From contig JBBTQP010000028.1 in NCBI GenBank assembly GCA_038065635.1, positions 1 through 27,346 on the forward strand: a stretch of 27,346 bases of DNA, in the 5' to 3' direction. Shown here in pieces: positions 12,208 through 19,088 of this stretch (positions are counted from its first letter, which is position 1; each line of letters begins with the position of its first letter). This DNA is from JAHJFW01 sp038065635 (GTDB lineage: Bacteria; Patescibacteriota; Patescibacteriia; 2-12-FULL-60-25). A model generated the notes under the pieces. That model was given only the letters and a program-made list of their open reading frames with translations, searched no databases and was not told the origin of the DNA. The position numbers and the translations under genes are program-made.

Positions 12208-14205
12208 ATGTCTCCAATTCAATTTGCTCTCGGTTCCGCGGTCATCGCTCTTGTATGGGGCGCTTTGCTCATTCGGTGGGTTCTTCGCCAGCCGGCAGGG
12301 GAAGGGAAAATGACTGAAATCGCAAAGGCGATTCAGGAAGGCGCGAGTGCGTATCTGAATCGCCAGTATCGAACTATCGGCATTATCGGTGCCGTGATAT
12401 TCGTGATTCTTCTTCTTACGCTCGGGAAGACCATGGCGTTCGGATTCGCTGTCGGAGCAATTTTGTCAGCGCTCGCCGGATACATCGGAATGAACGTGTC
12501 GGTTAGAGCGAACGTCCGCACTGCTGAAGCTGCCAAGAAGGGGATGCAGGAGGCGTTGGAGGTGGCGGTTAAGGGCGGGACTGTGACCGGCATGTTCGTC
12601 GTCGGACTCGGTCTTTTGGGTGTCGCCGGTTTTTACGCGTTGACGCACGACCTTAAAGCGCTTATCGGTCTTGGTTTCGGTGGCTCTCTTATTTCCCTGT
12701 TCGCGCGACTTGGAGGAGGGATTTTTACGAAAGCCGCGGATGTCGGCGCTGATCTCGTTGGTAAAGTCGAAGCCGGTATTCCGGAAGACGATCCGCGCAA
12801 TCCTGCAGTCATCGCAGATAATGTGGGCGACAATGTGGGCGACTGCGCCGGAATGGCAGCTGACTTGTTTGAAACTTATGCGGTCACAGCAGTAGCCGCA
12901 ATGTTACTTGGATCTCTTGCGTTTCCGGGAAGCGAGAAAATCGTTATGTTCCCTCTCGTTCTTGGCGGCATTTCCATCATCACATCAATCATCGGGACGT
13001 TCTTCATCAAGCTCGGCGCAAATAAAAATATCATGGGCGCGTTGTACAAGGGTTTGATAGTTTCCGGCTTGCTCGCGGCGGTCGCGTTTTGGTACGCGGC
13101 AGGGCAGTTTTTTCCGAGCAACATCAGTGGCGTCATCTCATCGCAAAAAGCATTTCTCGCATCGCTCGTCGGCTTGGTCGTGACCGCGCTAATGGTGTGG
13201 ATCACAGAGTACTACACGTCAACGAAATACAGACCGGTACAGGACATCGCTAAAGCATCCGAGACAGGGCACGGAACCAACGTGATCGCCGGACTTGCGA
13301 TGAGCATGAAGTCCACCGCGCTTCCGGTTCTCGTGATCGCCGCCGGAATGCTTCTCGCTTATAATTTCGCAGGACTCTACGGAATCGCGCTCGCGGCAAT
13401 GTCCATGTTGTCGCTCGCGGGAATTATCGTCGCGATTGACGCATACGGTCCGATCACGGATAACGCCGGAGGCATCGCCGAAATGGCCGGTCTCCCGGAA
13501 AGCGTTCGCGAAGTCACGGATCCTCTCGACGCAGTCGGCAATACGACAAAGGCGGTGACAAAGGGATATGCGATCGCGTCAGCCGGACTTGCGGCACTCG
13601 TTCTGTTCGCCGCGTACACGCAAGAGTTCGCCAATCTAGGAAAAACACTGACATTCAGTTTGGAAGATCCGAAAGTTATCGCCGGATTATTCATCGGTGG
13701 ACTTCTCCCGTATCTTTTCGGAGCGTTCGCAATGGAGGCGGTAGGGAAGACGGCAGGTGCAGTAGTGGAAGAAGTGCGCCGACAGTTCAGAACGATTCCT
13801 GGAATTATGGAAGGAACGGCCAAACCTGATTACGCGGCAACAGTTGATATCGTTACAAAGGCGGCGATAAAGCAAATGATTGTTCCTGCGCTTTTGCCGG
13901 TAGTAGTCCCTGTTATAGTTGGCTTCGGACTCGGTCCGGTCGCACTCGGTGGCGTATTAGTCGGATCAATCGTCACCGGTCTCTTCGTTGCAATCTCCAT
14001 GACATCCGGCGGCGGAGCTTGGGACAACGCAAAGAAATACATCGAGTCCGGCCACTTCGGCGGAAAGAAATCATTCGCTCATCAAGCGGCGGTTACAGGC
14101 GACACGGTTGGCGATCCGTACAAAGACACTGCGGGACCAGCGATCAATCCGATGATCAAGATCTTGAACATCGTGGCGTTGCTCTTGGTTGCGGCGTTGA
14201 TATAA
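12208..14205 (+). CDS. hppA: Membrane-bound proton-pumping pyrophosphatase, K+-independent type
   Basis: The 665-residue integral membrane protein has about 15-16 hydrophobic segments. It hydrolyses cytoplasmic pyrophosphate and pumps H+ out. The substrate site is complete: 'DVGADLVGKVE' (178-188), 'DNVGDNVGD' (204-212), 'DAYGPITDNAGGIAEM' (411-426) and the C-terminal 'GDTVGDPYKDTAGPA' (631-645). At the position that decides cation dependence it reads 'GNTTKAVTKG' with Lys448, the K+-independent state, where K+-dependent enzymes have Ala. Length is typical of the bacterial enzyme. A hairpin terminator follows. In a fermentative, reduced-genome cell it can conserve energy from biosynthetic pyrophosphate. 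Confidence 0.96.
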   Translation: MSPIQFALGSAVIALVWGALLIRWVLRQPAGEGKMTEIAKAIQEGASAYLNRQYRTIGIIGAVIFVILLLTLGKTMAFGFAVGAILSALAGYIGMNVSVRANVRTAEAAKKGMQEALEVAVKGGTVTGMFVVGLGLLGVAGFYALTHDLKALIGLGFGGSLISLFARLGGGIFTKAADVGADLVGKVEAGIPEDDPRNPAVIADNVGDNVGDCAGMAADLFETYAVTAVAAMLLGSLAFPGSEKIVMFPLVLGGISIITSIIGTFFIKLGANKNIMGALYKGLIVSGLLAAVAFWYAAGQFFPSNISGVISSQKAFLASLVGLVVTALMVWITEYYTSTKYRPVQDIAKASETGHGTNVIAGLAMSMKSTALPVLVIAAGMLLAYNFAGLYGIALAAMSMLSLAGIIVAIDAYGPITDNAGGIAEMAGLPESVREVTDPLDAVGNTTKAVTKGYAIASAGLAALVLFAAYTQEFANLGKTLTFSLEDPKVIAGLFIGGLLPYLFGAFAMEAVGKTAGAVVEEVRRQFRTIPGIMEGTAKPDYAATVDIVTKAAIKQMIVPALLPVVVPVIVGFGLGPVALGGVLVGSIVTGLFVAISMTSGGGAWDNAKKYIESGHFGGKKSFAHQAAVTGDTVGDPYKDTAGPAINPMIKILNIVALLLVAALI

Positions 14206-14218
14206 AAGTATGGATTCT

Positions 14219-14251
14219 GTCATTGCGAGGAGTAGCAACGACGCGGCAATC
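14219..14251. repeat. Single reversed copy of the GTCATTGCGAGGAG element arm
   Basis: This 33-bp sequence is the reverse complement of the core of the 42-bp unit at 1-200 and 8135-8250 (G form, with GACGCGGCAATC). It lies just behind the pyrophosphatase stop codon. Confidence 0.9.
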
Positions 14252-14272
14252 TAATCGGAGGAAAATTTCTAA

Positions 14273-14298
14273 ACAAAAGTGGCTTATGCCGCTTTTGT
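14273..14298 (+). terminator. Terminator after the pyrophosphatase gene
   Basis: The stem pairs ACAAAAGTGGC with GCCGCTTTTGT around a TTAT loop, with one wobble, and a T-rich 3' side. The next promoter starts inside its 3' arm. Confidence 0.7.
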
Positions 14299-14323
14299 GT
14301 TATCCATTTCCAAATGCTAACCT
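14295..14323 (+). promoter_or_regulatory. Promoter of the 14332-15918 gene group
   Basis: TTGTGT (14295-14300), a 17-base spacer ending in TGC, then TAACCT (14318-14323) as an extended -10. The ATG at 14332 is 8 bases downstream, so the mRNA would be leaderless. Confidence 0.5.
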
Positions 14324-14331
14324 GTATCCAT

Positions 14332-14502
14332 ATGGCGACAATACTTGCGGCAAAACAACGAGCGCACGCAAAAGTGATCAGTGCCGCAGATATCAGACCG
14401 GGGACTCTTCCGAAGAGTTTGTATGAGGCGGCTGGATTGCTTCGACACAGGAAAAAAGCACTTGAGGCGCATCTCAAACGAGTTCGTAATGAGTGGTCGT
14501 AA
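14332..14502 (+). CDS. Small basic hypothetical protein
   Basis: The 56-residue protein, beginning 'MATILAAKQRAHAKVISAAD', is alanine- and arginine-rich and predicted to be mostly helical. I do not recognise a family. The ATG at 14332 is preferred to one at 14314, which would lie upstream of the promoter's -10. Unlike most annotated genes here it is very short, but good codon use, the promoter and same-strand placement 26 bases before the metalloprotease-like gene support it. It may bind nucleic acid, judged from charge alone. Confidence 0.5.
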   Translation: MATILAAKQRAHAKVISAADIRPGTLPKSLYEAAGLLRHRKKALEAHLKRVRNEWS

Positions 14503-14528
14503 AAAAATAGGTTGATAGAGATTTAGAC

Positions 14529-14942
14529 ATGTCCGATATCGTCGATCCTCGTCATGAAGCGTTAGTCGACCATCTTTTTCGTCGCGCGCGTTCTGTCTTG
14601 AATATGCCGGAGTTCGAGCTCCGACCTTTGCGACGCCGCGTTCGCGGACATGGGAAGCTACGATCCTTTGCGCTCGGATATACGAGGCTGAATGAAAAGT
14701 TGATAGTCATTGATCTTTACACGCCGCGCACGATGAAGCCGCGAAAGTTGGATGCGATTTTGCGCGTCATTTGCCACGAGCTAGCGCATCATCAAGAGCC
14801 GCCACGATTGTATCGCCACTGGTTTCGTCTTGTTCGAAAAATCCACCATCCGCATTTTTGGAAGCAGTTTAAGAAAAACGTGGAGGCGTTGCAAAAAGAT
14901 GAAGTTTTGGGTAAAGTCTTTCAATATGAAAATAATAATTGA
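14529..14942 (+). CDS. Metalloprotease-like protein (SprT/YgjP-type zinc motif)
   Basis: The 137-residue protein has a zincin signature 'ICHELAHHQE' (HExxH at 83-87) and, 20 or so residues later, 'HHPHFWKQF' (His106, His107, His109), which supplies a third zinc ligand as in SprT-like and YgjP/WLM families. An N-terminal basic helix precedes it. It has no signal peptide, so it is cytoplasmic. It could be a DNA-protein crosslink or quality-control peptidase; the substrate is unknown. Its last 17 bases overlap the ferredoxin gene. Confidence 0.75.
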   Translation: MSDIVDPRHEALVDHLFRRARSVLNMPEFELRPLRRRVRGHGKLRSFALGYTRLNEKLIVIDLYTPRTMKPRKLDAILRVICHELAHHQEPPRLYRHWFRLVRKIHHPHFWKQFKKNVEALQKDEVLGKVFQYENNN

Positions 14943-15195
14943 TCGCGACAAATGCATCGGCGCGGCCACATGCATCGTGTTAGCCGCAAAAACGTTCGGA
15001 TTGGATCAAGAGGGCAAGGCATTTATTCTGAATGAAAAAAAAGAAACCGCGGTCATGTCATCCGAGGGAACCGTTGTCGAATCCGAAGCCACGGAAGCCA
15101 TGGATGCACGCGAAAGCATCGTCGAAGGCGCGCGCTCCTGTCCGGTTTTGGCGATCAAACTTTTTGAAGACGACGGCACTGAAATTATTTTGTAA
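14926..15195 (+). CDS. Three-cysteine ferredoxin ([3Fe-4S]-type)
   Basis: The 89-residue ferredoxin has 'DRDKCIGAATC' (Cys10, Cys16) and a distal 'SCP' (Cys72). The position between the first two cysteines that normally carries Cys is Ala13, so only three Cys ligands are present, as in the [3Fe-4S] ferredoxins of P450-type systems; a [4Fe-4S] cluster with a non-Cys ligand is possible. The stretch between the cysteines is longer and more acidic than usual. The start at 14926 fits the family N-terminus; an earlier in-frame ATG at 14830 would run through the metalloprotease-like gene. The oxidoreductase gene starts 3 bases after the stop, so it is the likely redox partner. Confidence 0.8.
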   Translation: MKIIIDRDKCIGAATCIVLAAKTFGLDQEGKAFILNEKKETAVMSSEGTVVESEATEAMDARESIVEGARSCPVLAIKLFEDDGTEIIL

Positions 15196-15198
15196 TCC

Positions 15199-15918
15199 AT
15201 GCCGATACCGATTCGTAGTTTTCGTATAGTCGATCGTAAACAAGAGACGGAAGATGTTTTTGTTCTTCAATTGGAACCTGCTGACGGAGAACCCATGTTC
15301 GCGTTCAGAGCAGGACAATTTATTTCTTTGCATATTTATAACGACGACGGATCCGTTTGGGGCAAATCTTTTTACTCGATAGCGACGGCGCCTTCGGAGT
15401 CAACGGAAAGATTCCAGTTGGCGATTAAAGCAAGGGGTGATTTTACGCACCGCGCTTCGCAATTGAAGGTGGGAGATTTGGTGGGGATTCAGGGGCCGTA
15501 CGGCGCATTTATTTTAAGCGGCGAAATAGCGCCGCTAGTTTTTTTCGCCGGAGGTATCGGGATCACCCCGCTTCGTAGTATGTTGCGTGAAGCGCTGGTC
15601 ACGCAAAAAGATCGTGAGATTTTCCTTTTCTATTCTGATAAATCACGTCAGACCATGGCATTCCTAAAAGAGTTTCAGGACATCGAAGTGAAGCACAAGA
15701 AATTTTATCCGATATTTATTTTAACAAATGAAAAGCCGTTGGATTGGAAAGGGGAGACAAGCCGCTTGAATGCGGAGATGGTACGTTCGCGCATCAAGAA
15801 CATGGCGGACGCGACGTATTGCATGTGCGGCCCGAAAGGGTTTATGGAATGCGTCAGGGAGATATTGGTTTCGTGTTCAGTCGACGTGAAAACGCGGCTC
15901 AAACAGGAGCTTTTTTGA
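15199..15918 (+). CDS. Ferredoxin reductase-type FAD/NAD(P) oxidoreductase
   Basis: The 239-residue flavoenzyme belongs to the ferredoxin-NADP+ reductase superfamily. The FAD domain has 'KSFYSIATAP' (56-65) and 'GPYGAF' (99-104). The NAD(P) domain has 'FFAGGIGITPLRSML' (115-129) and 'YCMCGPKGFM' (207-216). It transfers electrons between a pyridine nucleotide and, most likely, the ferredoxin encoded just upstream. No FeS domain is fused to it. The C-terminus 'KTRLKQELF' is typical of phenol hydroxylase/benzoate dioxygenase-type reductases. The final electron acceptor is not in the window. Confidence 0.9.
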   Translation: MPIPIRSFRIVDRKQETEDVFVLQLEPADGEPMFAFRAGQFISLHIYNDDGSVWGKSFYSIATAPSESTERFQLAIKARGDFTHRASQLKVGDLVGIQGPYGAFILSGEIAPLVFFAGGIGITPLRSMLREALVTQKDREIFLFYSDKSRQTMAFLKEFQDIEVKHKKFYPIFILTNEKPLDWKGETSRLNAEMVRSRIKNMADATYCMCGPKGFMECVREILVSCSVDVKTRLKQELF

Positions 15919-15942
15919 TTGCTCGCTGGAAATAAAACTAAA

Positions 15943-16512
15943 TTATAAGATACCATTGACTTCTCGCGCTATGTCAGTCAGGCCTAATTTTTCGATCCAA
16001 AGTTTTACGTACTCTTTATCCAGAATGTTACCGGATACAGACAATATGGATTGGATGTCTTCCGTATGGCGCGTAGACCGAGATTCTGCGTACCACTGGA
16101 GCTTGCTCAAGATGAGATCTTCAGGAGAAGAGAAAAATATCACCCGTTCCATAATTGACTTAGGAACCCGTCTATCCATGCGAGATTTATTGAATGCGTC
16201 TTCTTTGGATATCCAGAAGTCGACCTTCATTCCTGTATCACCGTCAATAAAATTAAATTCTCCTTTTTGCTGAATGGCATCCAAAACTGCTTCTTTATCA
16301 ACGTAGCCGCCTTTACTTAGTTCAAGCAGAGCAGTTTTTAACGCATCTGCTTTATTGGCCGGCAATTCGACGACTAAATCGATATCCGCCGTGAAACGAG
16401 GCCTTCCCCACAACAAAACAGCAATCCCTCCGGTAACGAGATAAGGTATGTTGAGTTTATCGAGAATCCTTGATACGTCTACCAGGACTTGTCCCGGGTT
16501 GATGATTTCCAT
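15943..16512 (-). CDS. Nucleotidyltransferase-fold protein (AbiEii/MNT-like)
   Basis: The 189-residue protein has the nucleotidyltransferase core 'TGGIAVLLWGRPRFTADIDLVVEL' with Gly28-Gly29 and the metal-binding Asp43/Asp45, and a third acidic 'KVDFW' (Asp98). The C-terminal half is helical with 'SPEDLILSKLQWY' (129-141), typical of AbiEii-like and other antitoxin/kanamycin-type transferase families. It probably transfers a nucleotide to a protein or RNA target, and may be part of a toxin-antitoxin or conflict system. Its start codon lies within the 59-aa gene upstream on the same strand. Confidence 0.8.
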   Translation of the reverse strand: MEIINPGQVLVDVSRILDKLNIPYLVTGGIAVLLWGRPRFTADIDLVVELPANKADALKTALLELSKGGYVDKEAVLDAIQQKGEFNFIDGDTGMKVDFWISKEDAFNKSRMDRRVPKSIMERVIFFSSPEDLILSKLQWYAESRSTRHTEDIQSILSVSGNILDKEYVKLWIEKLGLTDIAREVNGIL

Positions 16513-16636
16513 ACCAGTCTTTGTTTACGGCCAGAGTTTTCGCAAAATTCCAAAAATTCGTCCAGATCTTTATTTTTTGGTCAGGTGTCATCTTTCGAAA
16601 AATCTCATCCTGCATCGCTTGAGCGTTTAGCGGCAT
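16457..16636 (-). CDS. Small protein overlapping the nucleotidyltransferase gene
   Basis: A 59-residue frame runs from an ATG at 16636 to a TAA at 16459-16457. Its sequence includes 'DEIFRKMTPDQKIKIWTNFW' and 'AVNKDWYGNHQPG'. This resembles short helical proteins ('MTPEQK...') that commonly precede nucleotidyltransferases of this kind, here apparently trimmed at the C-terminus. It overlaps the next gene by 56 bases in a different frame, so coupled translation is likely. It has sensible amino-acid composition, but the match is from memory and the function is unknown. Confidence 0.55.
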   Translation of the reverse strand: MPLNAQAMQDEIFRKMTPDQKIKIWTNFWNFAKTLAVNKDWYGNHQPGTSPGRRIKDSR

Positions 16637-16751
16637 ATATTTGAATCATAACAGTCGTTCATGAAAGAGCAAACGGGTGATGCTCGCAGTCCTTGCCAAG
16701 CTGGTCACGTTTCGTTATGATTGCGACGTTTTCACGAGTAAAGAGTACTCG

Positions 16752-16770
16752 CGCATAGTTCAGGTGGTTT
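16752..16770 (+). pseudogene. tRNA-Ile 5'-end fragment
   Basis: GCGCATAGTTCAGGTGGTT agrees at 17 of 19 positions with the 5' part (acceptor through D loop) of the tRNA-Ile(GAU) gene that begins 46 bases later. No 3' half follows, so it is a partial duplicate or remnant. Confidence 0.6.
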
Positions 16771-16797
16771 CGCCTTAAACAATTTACCCGCATTGGT

Positions 16798-16871
16798 GGG
16801 CGCGTAGCTCAGGTGGTTAGAGCGTCACACTGATAATGTGAAGGTCCCTGGTTCGAGTCCAGGCGCGCCCA
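16798..16871 (+). tRNA. tRNA-Ile (anticodon GAU)
   Basis: The 74-nt tRNA has a D arm GCTC...GAGC, anticodon stem TCACA/TGTGA with loop CTGATAA (anticodon GAT), T arm CCTGG-TTCGAGT-CCAGG, and discriminator A. The acceptor pairs GGCGCG with CGCGCC; the outermost pair may be open. CCA is not encoded. It is the first gene of a four-tRNA cluster. Confidence 0.95.
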
Positions 16872-16911
16872 CCCATGCGGGTAAGAGTCAGAGTTGAGTT
16901 CACAATCTGGT

Positions 16912-16988
16912 CGGGCCATAGCGCAGTTGGCTAGCGCACCTGCTTTGGGAGCAGGGGGTCGTGGGTTCGAGTCCCACTGGCCCGACCA
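16912..16988 (+). tRNA. tRNA-Pro (anticodon UGG)
   Basis: Acceptor CGGGCCA/TGGCCCG, anticodon stem CCTGC/GCAGG with loop TTTGGGA (anticodon TGG), T arm GTGGG-TTCGAGT-CCCAC, discriminator A, and an encoded CCA at 16986-16988. Confidence 0.95.
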
Positions 16989-17016
16989 GGCAGTGAACGG
17001 AGATAGTGCTTTGTGA

Positions 17017-17088
17017 GCGGGTATCGTATAGTGGCTATTATGCGACCCTTCCAAGGTTGAGAGGGGGGTTCGATTCCCCCTACCCGCT
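17017..17088 (+). tRNA. tRNA-Gly (anticodon UCC)
   Basis: Acceptor GCGGGTA/TACCCGC, D stem GTAT/ATGC, anticodon stem CGACC/GGTTG with loop CTTCCAA (anticodon TCC), T arm GGGGG-TTCGATT-CCCCC, and discriminator T. CCA is not encoded. Confidence 0.93.
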
Positions 17089-17120
17089 CTCAACGCGTTA
17101 ATCGAAGTTGAATAAATTAA

Positions 17121-17195
17121 GCCGAGGTAGCTCAGTGGTAGAGCGAAGGACTGAAAATCCTTGCGTCGCCAGTTCAATCCTGGCCCTCGGCACCA
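17121..17195 (+). tRNA. tRNA-Phe (anticodon GAA)
   Basis: Acceptor GCCGAGG/CCTCGGC, D arm GCTC...GAGC, anticodon stem AAGGA/TCCTT with loop CTGAAAA (anticodon GAA), T arm GCCAG-TTCAATC-CTGGC, discriminator A and encoded CCA (17193-17195). The CCA end overlaps the terminator stem. Confidence 0.95.
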
Positions 17196-17230
17196 CGTAA
17201 AAACAGCTTCATAAGAGCTGTTTTTACGTG
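17194..17230 (+). terminator. Terminator of the tRNA cluster
   Basis: A perfect 15-bp stem pairs CACGTAAAAACAGCT with AGCTGTTTTTACGTG around the 7-base loop TCATAAG. It begins at the tRNA-Phe CCA, so processing and termination share bases. Confidence 0.9.
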
Positions 17231-17259
17231 CCCCGTGGCGCTAAAATATCCACACACTT

Positions 17260-17359
17260 NNNNNNNNNNNNNNNNNNNNNNNNNNNNNNNNNNNNNNNNN
17301 NNNNNNNNNNNNNNNNNNNNNNNNNNNNNNNNNNNNNNNNNNNNNNNNNNNNNNNNNNN
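17260..17359. other. Assembly gap (100 N) inside a repeat array
   Basis: Exactly 100 N. The left flank ends in AAATATCCACACACTT and the right flank begins GGAGCGCTTTACGGGG; these two sequences are adjacent in the intact repeat copy around 17472-17500. The gap therefore falls at a repeat junction and hides an unknown number of units. Confidence 0.97.
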
Positions 17360-17547
17360 GGAGCGCTTTACGGGGCTTCCCACTCGCTGTTCACGTGGCA
17401 CCGCCAAAGAGATATAAACATCCATTGCGTTTTACGGGGCTACCCATGCGGCGGATCACATGGCACCGCCAAAAATATCCACACACTTGGAGCGCTTTAC
17501 GGGGCTTCCCACTCGCTGTTCACGTGGCACCGCCAAAGAGATACAAT
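17360..17547. repeat. 129-bp repeat array next to the gap
   Basis: GGAGCGCTTTACGGGGCTTC starts at 17360 and again at 17489, a period of 129 bp, with near-identical sequence. Each unit is itself two related halves of about 65 bp (GCG-TTTACGGGGCT...TCAC-TGGCACCGCCAAA). The stretch from 16637 to 17553 contains only tRNAs, their terminator, the gap and this array. Confidence 0.9.
17519..17547 (+). promoter_or_regulatory. Promoter-like element at the repeat end, upstream of the GIY-YIG gene
   Basis: TTCACG, a 17-base spacer and TACAAT. The repeat copy 129 bases upstream has the same layout with TATAAA. The ATG at 17554 follows the -10 by 6 bases, so transcription from the repeat would give a leaderless GIY-YIG mRNA. 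Confidence 0.55.
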
Positions 17548-17553
17548 CATGGT

Positions 17554-17814
17554 ATGAATTACGTTTATGTACTCGAAAGCGTCCAAGATCGAGTTTGGTA
17601 CATTGGTTTTACAAGTGATCTTAAGAGAAGGATATATGAGCACTCGGCTGGTAAAAATATTTCAACAAGGAGACACGGTCCGTATAAATTGATTTATTAT
17701 GAAGCATATTTAAATAAAGCTGATGTGCTAGGCAGGGAAAAGTTTTTGAAAAGTGGTTCAGGTCATCGTTTTTTGAAGAAACAGCTATTTTTTTATTTTA
17801 AAGAGAACGCATAA
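17554..17814 (+). CDS. GIY-YIG nuclease-domain protein (UPF0213-like)
   Basis: The 86-residue protein is a stand-alone GIY-YIG domain: 'YVYVLESVQDRVWYIGFTSDLKRRIYEH' gives the first strand, the 'YIG' and the catalytic Arg region, followed by 'YKLIYYEAYLNKADVLGREKFLKSGSGHRFLK' with the metal-binding Glu. Such small proteins are common and poorly characterised; some cut DNA in repair or mobile contexts. The gene is AT-rich compared with its neighbours and lies directly behind the repeat array. A longer frame from 17395 is repeat-encoded and not accepted. Confidence 0.85.
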   Translation: MNYVYVLESVQDRVWYIGFTSDLKRRIYEHSAGKNISTRRHGPYKLIYYEAYLNKADVLGREKFLKSGSGHRFLKKQLFFYFKENA

Positions 17815-17847
17815 AATAATCCAAAACCGTTTCAATTAGTTGTTATA

Positions 17848-17856
17848 TGCTATACT
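17848..17856 (+). promoter_or_regulatory. Extended -10 promoter of the Clp-type ATPase gene
   Basis: TGCTATACT is an extended -10 without a clear -35. The same ATATGCTATACT string precedes the surface protein gene at 20421. The leader would be about 15 bases. Confidence 0.5.
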
Positions 17857-17877
17857 ACTCTCACGCCCCTTATTTTT

Positions 17878-19050
17878 ATGTACAGTGACAAAATCATAAC
17901 AACCATACTGCTCGCCATAAGTGGCTTGCTGTATTATTTTTATTTGCTGCGGAAGAAATCCGATTCCGGAGGAGGTGGCGGAGGTGGAGCGATGTTTTCA
18001 AAAGGGCCGGTTCTTACAACGTATACGCGCGACCTGTCCGCAGACGCGGAACAAGAAAAACTTGATCCTGTAATCGGACGTGAAGAAGAAGTGGATCGCG
18101 TAATTCATATTCTTGCGCGTCGTTCAAAAAATAATCCGCTTCTGCTCGGTGAGCCGGGCGTTGGAAAGACAGCGATCGTGGAAGGTATCGCGCGAAAGAT
18201 AGCTCGTGGCGACGTTCCAGGGCGTTTGAGGAATAAAAAAGTGCTGGCACTTGATCTCGGTGGCCTAATATCCGGAACGAAATATCGCGGGGAGTTCGAA
18301 GAAAGGATGAAGAAGCTTACCGAGGAGATCAAGGGGATGGGTCGCGTAATCATCCTGTTCATCGACGAGATTCACATGATCGAACAGGCGAAGGGCGCGG
18401 AGGGCGCCATGAACGTTTCCGATATTTTGAAACCCGCGTTATCTCGCGGCGAGCTGCAGGCGATCGGAGCCACGACTTTGAAGGAATATGCCGCGTACAT
18501 AAAACCGGACGATGCTTTGAACCGTCGTTTTCAACCGGTGATCGTGGGCGAACCGTCACAGGATGCGACATTGGCGATAATGCGCGGCATCAAGGGTTTG
18601 TACGAAGAACATCACGGGGTTTTGTACGACGATGACGCGCTCAAGGCATCGGTGAAATTATCGTCTCAATATATTCACGATAGATTTTTACCGGATAAAG
18701 CGATTGATCTTCTCGACGAAGCTGGCGCAAAAGTTTCAATCGAGGCGTCGCATAATAGCAAACACGCCAAGTCCATTCTTCAAAATCGCTCCCAGCAAAC
18801 GCGTGCGCAGCTGGCTTTTTTACATAAAGAGAGAATGCAGATGTCTGAAGAGGAAAAGAGGTTCTCACGAATAGCGGAAGCAGTGAAAGATCCTGAATTG
18901 GAAGATATACGCAATCGCATCGGGCATTTTATAGGAGAGATAGATAAGATAGACAAACGCATTCGTCAGAAAAGCATCGGCAAAATTCCGCGAGTTCGTG
19001 TAGGCGATATAAAGGAAGTCGTAGACAGTTGGGTTGGGAAGAAAGTGTAG
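17878..19050 (+). CDS. Membrane-tethered, single-ring (D1-only) Clp-type AAA+ ATPase
   Basis: The 390-residue protein has an N-terminal membrane helix (6-23), a glycine-rich linker (31-37) and one complete ClpC/ClpB D1 module: 'GEPGVGKT' (91-98), pore loop 'KYRG' (135-138), 'LFIDEIH' (160-166), sensor 'GATT' (197-200), Arg finger 'NRRF' (215-218) and 'PDKAIDLLDEAGA' (272-284). A short coiled middle segment follows (about 300-365). It ends at 'VVDSWVGKKV', the place where ClpC proteins have 'SWTGIPV' and begin D2. There is no N-terminal Clp repeat domain and no D2, so no ClpP-binding loop is expected. It may unfold or extract membrane proteins. Whether this is a stable family or a degraded ClpC is not certain. 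Confidence 0.88.
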   Translation: MYSDKIITTILLAISGLLYYFYLLRKKSDSGGGGGGGAMFSKGPVLTTYTRDLSADAEQEKLDPVIGREEEVDRVIHILARRSKNNPLLLGEPGVGKTAIVEGIARKIARGDVPGRLRNKKVLALDLGGLISGTKYRGEFEERMKKLTEEIKGMGRVIILFIDEIHMIEQAKGAEGAMNVSDILKPALSRGELQAIGATTLKEYAAYIKPDDALNRRFQPVIVGEPSQDATLAIMRGIKGLYEEHHGVLYDDDALKASVKLSSQYIHDRFLPDKAIDLLDEAGAKVSIEASHNSKHAKSILQNRSQQTRAQLAFLHKERMQMSEEEKRFSRIAEAVKDPELEDIRNRIGHFIGEIDKIDKRIRQKSIGKIPRVRVGDIKEVVDSWVGKKV

Positions 19051-19088
19051 GTTATTAATATTTTTTAATTCTTAGTTGATTTGCTTGT

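Noticed and set aside
12035..12313. Frame across the reductase-pyrophosphatase junction
   Set aside because: It runs over the end of one gene, a repeat and the start of the next in a different frame.
12333..14042. Several minus-strand frames opposite hppA
   Set aside because: Shadows caused by the biased codon use of a hydrophobic protein.
16809..17177. Minus-strand frame over the tRNA cluster
   Set aside because: It translates tRNA complements; the typical 'RLDSNQGPS' string is a known artefact of tRNA antisense.
17174..17557. Frames spanning the N gap and the 129-bp repeats
   Set aside because: They depend on N codons and repeat translation with no protein signature.
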